From: Terriglobia bacterium
Lineage (GTDB): Bacteria; Acidobacteriota; Terriglobia; UBA7540
DNA: 38,704 nt
NCBI GenBank assembly: GCA_020072925.1
Contig: JAIQGA010000008.1
Coordinates: 1 to 38,704 of the forward strand
Direction: 5' to 3'
Shown here: piece by piece, positions 28,441 through 37,777 of the stretch
Layout: each line of letters starts with the position of its first letter
How positions within the stretch are numbered: position 1 is the first letter of the stretch
The notes under the pieces: generated by a model
Told to the model about the DNA's origin: nothing
Database searches by the model: none
The model's input: only the letters and a program-made list of their open reading frames with translations
Made by a program: the position numbers and the translations under genes

Positions 28441-30282
28441 TTAGGGTGGCGCTGGCAGCGGCTGAGTTGTTATCAAGTACTTTCCCCCGCTCTCTTTGAC
28501 AATATGGAGCGCCGAGGGTCCGAGTAACTCCCGCAAACGGGGCAGATCTCCACCTCCCGCCAATAGGTAATATCCCCCCCCGCTGGTCCACAATTTCTTA
28601 AGGTCCGCATCGTCTATGAATACATGCGGCGCGCCCGGAGCGTACGAACCGTATTCCAGGTTAGTTTTCCGTCCGTTCCAAAGCAACGCTTGACGGTTTG
28701 TGTAAAAGAAAACAGACGAAAAGCTGTAATAAGCGTCCGCCTCGACCAACTTCCCTCCGGGCTCGGTCATGAGCGCATCCGCTAAGGGCTTCGATCCGAG
28801 GTAAGAGTCAAAAGCTACCATAGCCAGTCGCGCTGCATGAAAGAAGACCACCATCATGCACGCGGCGGCGAGGAACGCCCGGTGCGGGTTCTCCCGCCAC
28901 ACCCAAAGACCCGCCGCACCGATGAACACCGCGATTCCTGCCAACAGGAGGGGAGACTGCAAGTAGGCGAAGCCCCTCAGAGTCAGGTCTCCAATGTGCC
29001 CCAACGAGAAAGTGTACAACTCCGGGTGCTGCCGGAGTGCCACGGAGATGTCTCCTGGCGTGGGCATGCCTCGAACTTTGAGAAGGATTATGGCAATGAC
29101 GGCCAGGGCGGCTGCGGCGGTCCCGCCTATGAGCAAGGTTCCGCGCCGAACCCACGGGTCGTCCTCCGTCATGGCTGATCCGAGCAACAGCGCCAGGGCA
29201 GGATACGCCGGCATGGAGTAATACTCCTGGGTGGTGGAGAGGGTAAAAAACACCATGACAACGCCGAACCAACACAGCGCCAGCAGGCGCGCGCGGCCCG
29301 CTCGGTCAACCGGTTTGTAGCGCAGCCGCGCGGCCGCGGGAAAATAGAAGCTCCACGGAAAGAGCCAGACCAGTTGAAGCAGCCAGAACCAGAGCCTGGG
29401 CACGGTGTTGTAATCGCGCGGATAGCGCAGGTTCAGAAATCGCAGCACATGCTCGTTGATGAAGTAAAACCAAAAAAAACCGCGGTACTCGCCGGGCGCG
29501 CTGTGCATCGTGAAGTCAAAGAAGGGCGGATTGCGCAGCGTGGCCAGCACGTGCCAGGGAGCTGCGAGCAGCGCCACGATCAACAAGCCCGATAAGGGGC
29601 AGAGTTTTTTCCAAGTGTCGCGCAAGAACAGTTGCCGCGTGGCGGCCAGGTAAACGAACCCCGCGCCCGCAGGGAACACGAGCGCTACCAGGCCCTTGAG
29701 CAGCAGGCCGGCTCCAACGCTCGCGGCCATTACGGCCGCCCAAAGCCGCGGATGCACCTCCTCGGGATCCAGGACGCGCAAGAACGACCAGAGCATCAAG
29801 GTGATGGTGAGCGTGAGGGTGGCGTCAGGGATGAGAATGCGTGTAAACAGAAACAACCCGATACAGGTGCTCAGCACAAGGCCGGAGTACAGTCCGGCTC
29901 TGGTTCCGAAAGCCCACGCCCCAAACCGTCCGGTCACCCAGCACAAAGCGATCACCGCAAGCGCCAGGGGTAGACGCGCACTCCAATCGTGGACGCCCAA
30001 GAGGCGAAACGAGGCCGCCATCATCCAGTAGACCAGCGGAGCTTTTTCCAGGTAGGCAATCCCGTTCATGTGCGCCGTGACCCAATCACCTGAGGCCAAC
30101 ATGTTGCGGGCGATTTGTGCCTGCACCGCATCCACATCATCCATCAGATGGGGCGGACTGAAAATGCAGCCGAGAAAAATCGCGGAGGCGAAGACGACGA
30201 TGGTCAGGTCGGCAAGGGAACGTTGAGGAGTTCTTGCTCGTTCCTGCCTTCTTCGGCTAATGGGCCGGTCTGAATCTTCCAT
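28441..30282 (-). CDS. GT39 / ArnT-like lipid-linked glycosyltransferase
   Basis: From ATG 30282 the protein has 613 residues; the frame is open to 30462 and an ATG at 30318 is also possible. It overlaps the end of the amidotransferase gene by 79 bases. The first loop after span 1 carries the acidic motif MDDVDAVQAQIARNM and then GIAYLEKAPLVYWMMA, the signature of ArnT/PMT-type enzymes that use polyprenyl-phosphate sugars. About twelve membrane spans follow (ALAVIALCWVTGRF, LWFWLLQLVWLFPWSFYFP, YSMPAYPALALLLG), with a soluble C-terminal domain (about 510-613). Such enzymes move a sugar from undecaprenyl phosphate to a lipid or protein at the outer face of the inner membrane. Acceptor unknown; the neighbourhood suggests a lipid. 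Confidence 0.8.
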   Translation of the reverse strand: MEDSDRPISRRRQERARTPQRSLADLTIVVFASAIFLGCIFSPPHLMDDVDAVQAQIARNMLASGDWVTAHMNGIAYLEKAPLVYWMMAASFRLLGVHDWSARLPLALAVIALCWVTGRFGAWAFGTRAGLYSGLVLSTCIGLFLFTRILIPDATLTLTITLMLWSFLRVLDPEEVHPRLWAAVMAASVGAGLLLKGLVALVFPAGAGFVYLAATRQLFLRDTWKKLCPLSGLLIVALLAAPWHVLATLRNPPFFDFTMHSAPGEYRGFFWFYFINEHVLRFLNLRYPRDYNTVPRLWFWLLQLVWLFPWSFYFPAAARLRYKPVDRAGRARLLALCWFGVVMVFFTLSTTQEYYSMPAYPALALLLGSAMTEDDPWVRRGTLLIGGTAAAALAVIAIILLKVRGMPTPGDISVALRQHPELYTFSLGHIGDLTLRGFAYLQSPLLLAGIAVFIGAAGLWVWRENPHRAFLAAACMMVVFFHAARLAMVAFDSYLGSKPLADALMTEPGGKLVEADAYYSFSSVFFYTNRQALLWNGRKTNLEYGSYAPGAPHVFIDDADLKKLWTSGGGYYLLAGGGDLPRLRELLGPSALHIVKESGGKYLITTQPLPAPP

Positions 30283-32123
30283 CTTTTGATCCAAAGGAAA
30301 AGTATCATCAGGCCCCATAAGTGATAACCGAAATTGGCCCGCCTTTCCATATGGTTGCGAAGGAGTTTTTGCACCCCCTCCCAGCGGAACAACTGGGTCC
30401 GATTGACCGCGCCTTCCGTGAGGGTGTCGAGCAAGAGCCCCTTGAGCGCGCCGCGAAACCACTCATGCGCGGGTATGTCGAAGCCGATTTTCTTCCGGCG
30501 CAGAATGGAAGGCGGGAGCTTGCCTTTCATCAGTTCGCGCAACACGAACTTAAGGGTCGAGCCGCGCACCTTGAAATTTTCCGGCAGTGACGCGGCAAAC
30601 TCCACGATGCGGTGGTCGAGAAAAGGCGGACGCACTTCGACCGAATGGGCCATGCTCATGCGGTCGACCTTGTAAAGAATATCGTCGGGGAGGTAGTAGC
30701 GCTGGTCGAATATCAAGTACCTGCTGAGTCCAGGCTCCTGCGGCAATTTTTCAAGGAGGCGGCGCAGGGGCTGAGGGTTTGTTCTGAGAAAGAAGCCTTC
30801 CTTTTCGGACTCTGTGAAGGCGCCGTTCCAGAAGACGTGAGCATCTTCTTCAGGCATCAACGAGCCCTGCAGAAACCGCTTCAACATGTACTCAAAGCTG
30901 ATCTTGTCGTCCGAAACCGGCCAGCGGCGTGCCAAGGCCAGCGCTCTCTTTCGCACGCTGAGTGGGAGGCGTCGAAACCACCGCGCATAGCGATCCGCGA
31001 GGTACGTAAGGTATCCCCCGAACAGTTCATCCGCGCCCTCGCCGGACAGCGCCACCGTCACGTGCCGGCGACTCATTTCGGCCAGGAACCAAACCGGCAG
31101 CGCGCCCGCATCGGCACTGGGTTCGTCGGAGTAATAGGCGAATTTCTCAATGGCGCTCGGCAAGTCCAGGTCGGTATTGAGGTCGAATTCCCAGTGTTCG
31201 GTGCCGTAACGCTCGGAGATTTGCCGGATGTACGGGCTCTCATCGAAGGTTCGTCCATGGAAAGTGATGGCGAGCGTCTTGAGCGGCGGCGTGGAGGCTT
31301 CTGCGGCGTAATGGAGGATCGTCGAGGAATCCAGCCCCCCGCTGGCCCAAATGCCTAAAGGCACATCGGAAATCAAGTGCTCCCGCACCGACTGGCGCAA
31401 CAAAGAATCGAGTTCTTCCTTCGCCGAGCCCAAGCTCCGGCGTACCGGCGCACGAGCCTCCAATCGCCAGTACGCCTCCGTTCGAGTTCTCCCGTCCAGC
31501 CACTCCAGGACGTGCCCGGGTGGAAGCTTTTCAATGCCCTCCACGAGCGTATGCGGGGCGGGTACATAATTAAGGCATAGGTAGCAGTTCAGCCCATCGA
31601 GGTTGATCCGCCGCCGGACTTCGGGATGTTCGAGAATGGCTTTCAGTTCCGAGGCGAAATACAGGTCGGTTCCCGCGCGGAAATAATACAAAGGCTTGAT
31701 GCCCAGACGGTCGCGCGCCAGTACTAAGCGCTTCCGGGACTCGGTCCAGAGGGCGAGGCCAAACATTCCTCTCAGTCGCGAGAAGCATTGAATGTCCCAC
31801 TCGCAAAAGGCTTGCAGCACCACTTCGGTATCGCAGCGCGTGACGAATTGGTGGCCGCGTGACTGCAGTTCCTCGCGGATTTCTGCGTAATTGTAAATTT
31901 CTCCGTTGAACACGATGATGGTATCGTTGTCATTGCTGTGCAGGGGTTGCCCGCCGGAAAGGAGGTCGATGATTTTCAGGCGGACGGCACCCAGGGAGAC
32001 GTGGGCAGATTCGTAGATGCCTTGCTGATCAGGGCCTCGGTGCACTAAAGAGTGAGTAGCACGGCGGATGCAGTCGCTGACCAAGACACCGTTCCTATGA
32101 GTAAAGCCGGCAATGCCACACAA
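30204..32123 (-). CDS. asnB: glutamine-dependent amidotransferase, asparagine synthase type
   Basis: The longest frame reaches 32207, but the N-terminal nucleophile cysteine must be residue 2. Starting at TTG 32121-32123 gives (M)CGIAGFTHR behind a GGAGG nine bases upstream, so the protein is 639 residues. The glutaminase domain holds IIVFNGEIYNYAEIREELQ and CDTEVVLQAFCEWD. The synthetase domain holds the PP-loop ASGGLDSST and the VALSGEGADELFGGYL region. Family members outside asparagine synthesis amidate sugars or lipids, and this one sits directly upstream of an ArnT-like transferase with overlapping reading frames. It could place an amino or amide group on the glycan made by the neighbouring genes; plain asparagine synthesis is equally compatible with the sequence. 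Confidence 0.85.
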   Translation of the reverse strand: MCGIAGFTHRNGVLVSDCIRRATHSLVHRGPDQQGIYESAHVSLGAVRLKIIDLLSGGQPLHSNDNDTIIVFNGEIYNYAEIREELQSRGHQFVTRCDTEVVLQAFCEWDIQCFSRLRGMFGLALWTESRKRLVLARDRLGIKPLYYFRAGTDLYFASELKAILEHPEVRRRINLDGLNCYLCLNYVPAPHTLVEGIEKLPPGHVLEWLDGRTRTEAYWRLEARAPVRRSLGSAKEELDSLLRQSVREHLISDVPLGIWASGGLDSSTILHYAAEASTPPLKTLAITFHGRTFDESPYIRQISERYGTEHWEFDLNTDLDLPSAIEKFAYYSDEPSADAGALPVWFLAEMSRRHVTVALSGEGADELFGGYLTYLADRYARWFRRLPLSVRKRALALARRWPVSDDKISFEYMLKRFLQGSLMPEEDAHVFWNGAFTESEKEGFFLRTNPQPLRRLLEKLPQEPGLSRYLIFDQRYYLPDDILYKVDRMSMAHSVEVRPPFLDHRIVEFAASLPENFKVRGSTLKFVLRELMKGKLPPSILRRKKIGFDIPAHEWFRGALKGLLLDTLTEGAVNRTQLFRWEGVQKLLRNHMERRANFGYHLWGLMILFLWIKRWKIQTGPLAEEGRNEQELLNVPLPT

Positions 32124-32138
32124 GACCGGCAGCCTCCT
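32121..32138 (-). promoter_or_regulatory. ribosome binding site deciding a TTG start of asnB
   Basis: Read on the - strand: AGGAGGCTGCCGGTCTTG. The GGAGG core is nine bases from the TTG that precedes the catalytic TGT (Cys2). The upstream ATG of the longer frame has no such site and would bury the nucleophile. Confidence 0.75.
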
Positions 32139-32658
32139 TTGTTTTCGCTTCCCAACTTGTGCCCTTTCCTCCAGAGCCCGAGCGTGCAAGCTCCGAGTAC
32201 GCAGCAAGAGCCTTGATGGGGCGGGTCAAATTCAAGCTGCTTCCCGAAAGGTCTGAGATGGAATTCGGGTCAAACGGAAAATCGATCCAAGGGGACTTCT
32301 AATTCAGGCCTCGTCCGCGCGCCGATTATAGGCGGCCCCCGCTCCCATTTCAAGCTTAACGAGGGTCGCACAAGAGAGTACTCGATGGGTTCAAAGAGGC
32401 TCGTGTGCTTCGCGCCGCCCGGTTCCACTTCGGGGCCGGCGTCGGGCCCGAGAGAGCCCCCCACGCGCGTGGCGGAGGAGGGGGTAAATTCTCGGGGCGT
32501 AATGGCCAGTCCCGTAACGTCTGGGTATGCCTAAGCTACGGGCTCTCGTCTTGCTCTCGTCTTGATTAGCCTCGGGGCCTGTTTGATGCCACAATATGAA
32601 ACTCGGCGTCAGGAAGAGGGAGCGTTAGCAGGTTCTGTCAAGGGGCCGGGCAACGGGG
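32124..32658. other. divergent promoter region asnB / hpnK
   Basis: About 535 bases between divergent genes. Visible features: a perfect palindrome CCACGCGCGTGG at 32461-32472 and a tandem 11-base repeat GCTCTCGTCTT at 32542-32563. Either could be a regulator site for the two transcription units. No gene is supported here. Confidence 0.45.
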
Positions 32659-33570
32659 ATGAGAAGGCTGATTGTCAATGCGGATGACTTCGGGCTGACG
32701 ACAGAGGTTAACCAGGCAATCATCGATGGACATTGCCGCGGTCTGATCAGCAGCGCAAGCCTGTTGGCCAACGGCGAAGCCTTCGAATCTGCGGTGGCCC
32801 TGTCGCGCCAGGCGCCGCGCCTCGGCATTGGGGTCCATTTGAATCTTACCGAAGGTAAACCTGTCGCTCTGACTTCCAGCATTCCGAGCCTCGTTGAGGG
32901 ACAAGACTCTTTCGCGAGAACACCGGGAAGCCTCTGGCGAGCGATTATCTTGAGGCGAGTGAGTGTGGCCGATATCGAGAAAGAACTGCGCGCACAGATC
33001 GAAAAAGTTGTGGCCGCCGGCATGGTACCCACTCATCTGGATAGTCACAAGCACGTGCACGCGCTGCCGGTCCTTGGGAAGATGAGCATCGGGCTTGCCC
33101 GCGAGTATGGCATCCCGGCAATCCGCTGTGTGGTTGAGCGCTGGCCCCCCTTAAGTCACTTACTACGGCGTTATCCCCGCGCTGCCCCGACGATCCTCCG
33201 GCAACGTCTTGCCAGTTTTACGCTTGCTGTTATGTCCAGAGGATGGAGGCGCCAACTCCGGGGGGCCGGTGTTGCCTGCGCCTCGCATTTCTATGGCCTC
33301 ACACCCACGGGGTTCCTGGATGCGGAGATTCTGGGCGAGATCCTTTCTCACCTCCCCGACGGAACGAGCGAGTTGATGTGTCATCCTGGTCATGTCGATA
33401 ATGCTCTGAGACGAACGCCGACGCGTCTGCTGGGGCAACGGGAGATGGAGTATCAAGCCCTGACTCGGCCGGCTATGAAGCTCATGCTACAAGATCTCGG
33501 CATCCAGCTTGTTAATTACCGAGACATGGTCTGTTCGAGGCAGGCTGGGGCAGTCCGGGAGGAAAGCTGA
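32659..33570 (+). CDS. hpnK: HpnK / ChbG-type carbohydrate deacetylase
   Basis: The protein has 303 residues. YdjC/ChbG fold landmarks: LIVNADDFGLT with metal-ligand aspartates D9/D10, GIGVHLNLTEGKPV, H126-LDSHKH-V-H134 with the metal-binding histidines, and the late LMCHPGHVDN. In the hopanoid pathway HpnK removes the acetyl group from the N-acetylglucosamine that HpnI attaches to bacteriohopanetetrol. The presence of hpnI- and hpnJ-like genes a few kilobases away supports this over chitooligosaccharide deacetylation. It is first in a + strand pair with a GT2 gene (87-base gap). Confidence 0.85.
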   Translation: MRRLIVNADDFGLTTEVNQAIIDGHCRGLISSASLLANGEAFESAVALSRQAPRLGIGVHLNLTEGKPVALTSSIPSLVEGQDSFARTPGSLWRAIILRRVSVADIEKELRAQIEKVVAAGMVPTHLDSHKHVHALPVLGKMSIGLAREYGIPAIRCVVERWPPLSHLLRRYPRAAPTILRQRLASFTLAVMSRGWRRQLRGAGVACASHFYGLTPTGFLDAEILGEILSHLPDGTSELMCHPGHVDNALRRTPTRLLGQREMEYQALTRPAMKLMLQDLGIQLVNYRDMVCSRQAGAVREES

Positions 33571-33657
33571 ATCCGAACTGGCGATTGGCATGCGCTGGGC
33601 GGGAAAGCCGGGCGAGGAGCAGGGCGGACGCGAAGACGTTGGATTGCGAGTACCTTC

Positions 33658-34707
33658 ATGAATGACCGTCAGTCAGGCCAGACAATTTCTATTGTCGTGC
33701 CTCTGTACAACGAGCAGGAAAGCGTTCGCCTACTGTACACGCGCCTCAGCGAGGCGCTTTCTCGACTAAAACAAGCATACGAACTCATCTTTGTGGATGA
33801 CGGGAGTCGGGATCAGACACCCGGCATCCTGGATGAGATCTACGAGAAGGACAGCCGCGTGTGCATCGTTCGGCTAAGGAGGAATTTCGGCCAAGCGGCA
33901 GCTCTGCAGGCCGGATTTGACTTTTGCCAGGGCGACATCATCATCTCCATGGACGGGGATCTTCAACATGACCCGGAGGACATCCCGCAGTTCCTTAACA
34001 AAATGGCGGAAGGCTACGATATTGTCAGCGGTTGGCGGGTGGCCAGGAAAGATCCGTGGCTCACGCGTCGCCTGCCTAGCCGCGTCGCCAACTGGCTGAT
34101 GGCGAAACTGTCGGGTATCCCGCTGCACGATTTCGGCACAACCTTCAAAGCCTACCGGCCCGAAATCATTCAGAACATTCAACTATACGGCGAACTGCAT
34201 CGGTTCATTCCAGCCCTGGCAAGCTGGTCGGGAGCAACGATCACGGAGATCCCGATCAAGAATGCCATTCGTGAAAAGGGCAGGTCGCATTATGGACTAT
34301 CCAGAACCGTCAGAGTTCTGCTCGACCTGATCAGCATTAAGTTCCTGCTCGACTATTCCACCCGGCCTTTGCATTTCTTCGGGCTTCTGAGCCTGCTCAG
34401 CCTGGGTCCCGGGACCGTCATCGGGTTCTTCCTCCTCTATGAGAAGCTCTTTCTCCGCAAGGAAATAATGTTCGAACACGGACCTCTCATATTCGCAGCG
34501 GTGCTGTTTTTTCTGGCGGGCATCCAATTCCTCTCCGTAGGCCTCATCGGAGAGATGCTTTCACGCACGTACTACGAATCCCAAAAGAAGCCCATTTATA
34601 CGCTGCGAGAAACCAAAAGCCGCAGGCGAGAAGCAGCGTTGAGACCGGAGCCAAAAGAGGCAGTCCCCGCCGCCGGGCGCCAGCCGTTCGAGCGCATTGG
34701 CAAGTGA
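33658..34707 (+). CDS. GT2 polyprenyl-phosphate glycosyltransferase (ArnC/DPM1-like)
   Basis: The protein has 349 residues. The GT-A domain starts SIVVPLYNEQESVRLLYTRL, with the nucleotide-sugar DD at D47/D48 (FVDDGSRDQTP), D99-G-D101 metal site (SMDGDLQHDPEDIP) and FGTTFKAYRPEI. Two C-terminal membrane spans (PLHFFGLLSLLSLGPGTVIG, LIFAAVLFFLAGIQFLSVGL) and the tail SRTYYESQKKPIYTLRE are standard in ArnC/GtrB/DPM1-type enzymes that transfer a sugar from a nucleotide donor to undecaprenyl phosphate. It is paired with hpnK and could make the lipid-linked donor used by the ArnT-like enzyme encoded about 3.4 kb away. Confidence 0.88.
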   Translation: MNDRQSGQTISIVVPLYNEQESVRLLYTRLSEALSRLKQAYELIFVDDGSRDQTPGILDEIYEKDSRVCIVRLRRNFGQAAALQAGFDFCQGDIIISMDGDLQHDPEDIPQFLNKMAEGYDIVSGWRVARKDPWLTRRLPSRVANWLMAKLSGIPLHDFGTTFKAYRPEIIQNIQLYGELHRFIPALASWSGATITEIPIKNAIREKGRSHYGLSRTVRVLLDLISIKFLLDYSTRPLHFFGLLSLLSLGPGTVIGFFLLYEKLFLRKEIMFEHGPLIFAAVLFFLAGIQFLSVGLIGEMLSRTYYESQKKPIYTLRETKSRRREAALRPEPKEAVPAAGRQPFERIGK

Positions 34708-34890
34708 ATCAAGGACCCAGCAAGAAGCGATCCGCTGGCAATTCCCGGATGCTCCGACCATCTTCCGGGGTGACCCTGATATGGCGCGCGTCTGGAATGA
34801 GCGTGGGTAGGATAATCCTCGATATACCCCGGGACCGGAACGCCCGACTGGAACGAGTGTCCGCCAGCCGCTTTAGATGTCGCCTGAAGT

Positions 34891-36147
34891 TCAGGGACGG
34901 TGATTTAAAGTAACCGACCGCGATGACGAGTGCTGCGTCCCGCTGTCCGATGGCTTTGGGGCGGAGGAGAGCGGACCAGACTTGCGTGTCATTTTCCCGC
35001 CCGCTTCGAGCTTGTAATGCTCGCCTCGCCACACAATCTTGGTCCCGAAAAAGCTGGCACACCACAGGAAGAATCCCAGCAGGTCCCGTGCCGGATAAAG
35101 CCAGCAGAACCACAGTGAACGCGAGTCACGAAGCACTCCCCATCCTACAGCTATGGATTGGACAACACGGTTTAGGACTGCCAGGCTCAGAAGTCCGAAG
35201 CCCAGCCTCCAACTTCCCATGGCGATGCATGCTGCCATCCCGAGCAGGCCGAAAGGCATGGCGAAAGTCATAACGGTGCCAACGTGACCCAGCGGACGGG
35301 AAAAGCGAGTACTCTTCATCCAGCGAAGCTGGTGAAGCCACGACGCTCGTGCGGACCGGTGCAGCGCAACGTGGTCAATCACATGGCGGGAGAGCACGAC
35401 CTTCTTCCCAGTTGCGTACGTAAGCTGACCTAGGACGAAATCATCAGAACAATAGGCGCCGAGCGCCTCGATTCCGCCCAGGCTGGCCAGAACCTCCTTC
35501 CTTGTGGCCATGCCCGGCCCAAGGGCAAACCTCATGCCCTCGAGGAATTCCGCCACAAGCACTCCGGACGTCAATTCCACCGACATCCCTAACGCCTCGA
35601 GCCTGGACCACAACCCTCCGGTGGGCACACCACGATAGATACAGGTTACCAGCCCGACGCTCGAATCCAGGAGCGGAGGGACGACCTGCCGGATAAAGTC
35701 GGAAGCAACATGCACATCGCTGTCAGTGATTACGAGATACGGAAAGGATGCCGCCGCCACCATCCTTTCCAGGGCGTACACCTTGGCATTGGGGTAAGCA
35801 GGCTCGCCGGAGAGGATAATTCTTGTCTTGATTCCCGGATGTTTTTGCTGAAGCGTCTCCACCACCTGCAGCGCCGGATCGCTGCTATTTCGAGCGCCAA
35901 ATATCAATTCGAAACTGGGGTAATCCTGCCGGAAGAAACTCTCCAGATTCTCTTCCAAGAGTGGCTCCATCCCATGCAGGGGCTTCAAGATGGCCACGGG
36001 GGGCAGCACCACGCCGCCATCACACGAGGGGGGTGTTTCGGGAAGTGTGAAGCGGAAGCGCAGACCGGCAATCAGCGCCAAGAGCAGATAGACTGCGGAC
36101 GATAGAAGTCCGGCCAGCGCCAGGAAAAGCACGATTCGTCCGACCAT
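34891..36147 (-). CDS. hpnI: HpnI-like glycosyltransferase, copy A
   Basis: The protein has 418 residues; ATG behind GGGAGG. An N-terminal span VLFLALAGLLSSAVYLLL precedes a ceramide-glucosyltransferase (GT21)-like domain: VAILKPLHGMEPLLEENLES, SFELIFGARNSSDPAL, VITDSDVHVASDFIRQVV, and the Q-x-x-R-W motif HQLRWMKSTRFSR. Three C-terminal membrane spans and a basic Ser-rich tail follow. HpnI adds N-acetylglucosamine to bacteriohopanetetrol. It lies 68 bases after copy B on the same strand and is the last gene of the operon with hpnJ. The two copies share the fold and motifs but differ widely elsewhere, so they may use different sugars or acceptors. Confidence 0.82.
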   Translation of the reverse strand: MVGRIVLFLALAGLLSSAVYLLLALIAGLRFRFTLPETPPSCDGGVVLPPVAILKPLHGMEPLLEENLESFFRQDYPSFELIFGARNSSDPALQVVETLQQKHPGIKTRIILSGEPAYPNAKVYALERMVAAASFPYLVITDSDVHVASDFIRQVVPPLLDSSVGLVTCIYRGVPTGGLWSRLEALGMSVELTSGVLVAEFLEGMRFALGPGMATRKEVLASLGGIEALGAYCSDDFVLGQLTYATGKKVVLSRHVIDHVALHRSARASWLHQLRWMKSTRFSRPLGHVGTVMTFAMPFGLLGMAACIAMGSWRLGFGLLSLAVLNRVVQSIAVGWGVLRDSRSLWFCWLYPARDLLGFFLWCASFFGTKIVWRGEHYKLEAGGKMTRKSGPLSSAPKPSDSGTQHSSSRSVTLNHRP

Positions 36148-36215
36148 CTACTCGCCTCCCAGAAGAGGCTCACCATCACGAGAACAGAAGTCAAGCCCTG
36201 GAAGCTCTGCGGGGC

Positions 36216-37394
36216 TTATGCCTTCGCTTCTGAGACGTTCCCTTGACGCATGATAATTGGGACCAGCCGTCCCTTGCGCACGTAAAACTTGCTTCCGCGC
36301 CAGTTAATGCGGTTGCAGCCGAAGCTGAGCAGCCAAATAAGAAATCCCAGCGCGTCGCTGAGAGGTAGAAGCCATAGTCTCCTCTGTAACGACTGGTCTC
36401 GCAGTCCCCACACGCCGACCGTCCAAGCCATGGCCAGGCGCAAAACAAGATAAGCGCTTAGATAACCCGCGGCCGTGGAGGCGGAATGGCCTACCGCTAT
36501 GGCTGCCAACGACCAAGGAAGCCCCTGGGCTAACAGCCAGCCGAGATGCCCTCCCGGACGTGAATGCCGCAGGCCAATCGCCCAGCGCAATTGCTGCTCG
36601 AAGAACTCCTTTGCGGTGCGCGAGGGGCACACGGTTTGCACCGTGTAGGGCGAAAGCTCGACTCGATATCCGCGCGCGGCAACGCGCCGGCCTATCTCGA
36701 AATCATCCGAAGCAAAATCGGCGAGCGACTCAAACCCGCCAATCTCGTCTAGTCGCTTGCGGGTGATCGCGATTGTGGCGCCCAGGCTGAATCTCACCCC
36801 TTCCATCCGCCGCGCCACCAGCACTCCGCCCAAGAAGCTCGAAGTGAGATTCACGGCCTCCAGTTCCGACCACACAAAAGGGTCGGCCAATCCCCGGTAC
36901 ATGCAAGTGACCGCGCCCACTTGGGGGTCCCGGAAGGGGGAGACGATGCTCGCCAGGTAGCTGGGACCCACGCGGATGTCGCTGTCGCTGATCACCAGCA
37001 GGTCAAACTGCGCTTCGTGCACCAACCGACAAAGCCGGTTGACCTTGTCATTCGAGCCGAGGTTCTCGGAGCCAATCAGCAGACGAATAGGCAGCTCAGG
37101 GAAATCCCGGATCACCTCCCGGATAGCAGGAATAGAGGGATCCTGGTCGTTGGCAACACCAAACAGGATTTCGTATCTCGGGTAGTTCTGTCGGCAGAAA
37201 CTGGCAAAATTCTCGTACGCTTCACGGTCCAAACCGCGTATGGGCTTCAGGATGCTGACCGCAGGCGCGAAGTCATCAGGGTTTTCGCCCCGATTTCTGA
37301 AAAATCGCCAGGCGCAGTAGATTGCCGCTAAGTAGTATACAAAGGGCAGAACAGCCCCCACGAGAACTGTCCACTTCAGCACGGTCGGAAGCAC
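36216..37394 (-). CDS. hpnI: HpnI-like glycosyltransferase, copy B
   Basis: The protein has 392 residues, starting at GTG 37394 behind GGAAGG; the nearby ATG is out of frame. Motifs parallel copy A: VSILKPIRGLDREAYENFAS, YEILFGVANDQDPSIP, LVISDSDIRVGPSYLASIV and EQQLRWAIGLRHSR, with an N-terminal span and several C-terminal spans. It is twelve bases behind the SMR gene, in the tight hpnJ operon. Like copy A it belongs to the ceramide-glucosyltransferase-like family. Which of the two is the true GlcNAc-transferase cannot be decided from sequence alone. Confidence 0.82.
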   Translation of the reverse strand: MLPTVLKWTVLVGAVLPFVYYLAAIYCAWRFFRNRGENPDDFAPAVSILKPIRGLDREAYENFASFCRQNYPRYEILFGVANDQDPSIPAIREVIRDFPELPIRLLIGSENLGSNDKVNRLCRLVHEAQFDLLVISDSDIRVGPSYLASIVSPFRDPQVGAVTCMYRGLADPFVWSELEAVNLTSSFLGGVLVARRMEGVRFSLGATIAITRKRLDEIGGFESLADFASDDFEIGRRVAARGYRVELSPYTVQTVCPSRTAKEFFEQQLRWAIGLRHSRPGGHLGWLLAQGLPWSLAAIAVGHSASTAAGYLSAYLVLRLAMAWTVGVWGLRDQSLQRRLWLLPLSDALGFLIWLLSFGCNRINWRGSKFYVRKGRLVPIIMRQGNVSEAKA

Positions 37395-37406
37395 ATGATC
37401 CTTCCC

Positions 37407-37775
37407 TTATCGGGTGCACACTACCGCAACCCCAATGCAGACCAGTAATATGCCTGCCCAGCGCTCGGGGCCCAAACGCTCGCCCAGCAGAATCTTGGCG
37501 CCCAGCGCGCCGACGACATAACTGAGTGCCGTTGCGGGGACCACAAAGCTGACATCTGCCCATGAAAGCAAGGCCAGAAGGGAGAAAAATGCCAGCGCCA
37601 TCAGCGCAAGGCCCACCCACAGCCATCCCAACCGGAAGGCACGCCCGAGGACGCCGAGGACAGCGCGAGGAGCGAAGTCTTTCACCTCGCCGATTCGCTT
37701 CATGGCGTGGGTTGCGGCGATCTCTCCGCCAGTCCCGGCGAACACAACAATGGCCAGAAATATGAAAGTGCGCAT
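37407..37775 (-). CDS. small EamA/SMR-type membrane protein (ArnE/F-like), second of pair
   Basis: The protein has 122 residues from ATG 37775, behind GGGGCGGGG; a TTG at 37781 would overlap the stop of the previous gene by two bases (TTGA). It has four membrane spans (FIFLAIVVFAGTGGEIAATH, LWVGLALMALAFFSLLALL) and the core motif SWADVSFVVPATALSYVVGA, then LLGERLGPERW and a last span. Such half-size DMT proteins work as dimers. ArnE/ArnF pairs carry undecaprenyl-phosphate-aminoarabinose across the inner membrane. Immediate coupling with its sister gene points to a heterodimer. Confidence 0.75.
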   Translation of the reverse strand: MRTFIFLAIVVFAGTGGEIAATHAMKRIGEVKDFAPRAVLGVLGRAFRLGWLWVGLALMALAFFSLLALLSWADVSFVVPATALSYVVGALGAKILLGERLGPERWAGILLVCIGVAVVCTR

Positions 37776-37777
37776 GT

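Noticed and set aside
32542-32563. Start of a CRISPR or tandem-repeat array
   Set aside because: Only two copies of an 11-base unit with no spacer; kept only as a possible regulator site.
37391-37397. ATG two bases from the HpnI copy B start
   Set aside because: It is out of frame with the glycosyltransferase; the GTG at 37394 has the proper spacing to GGAAGG.
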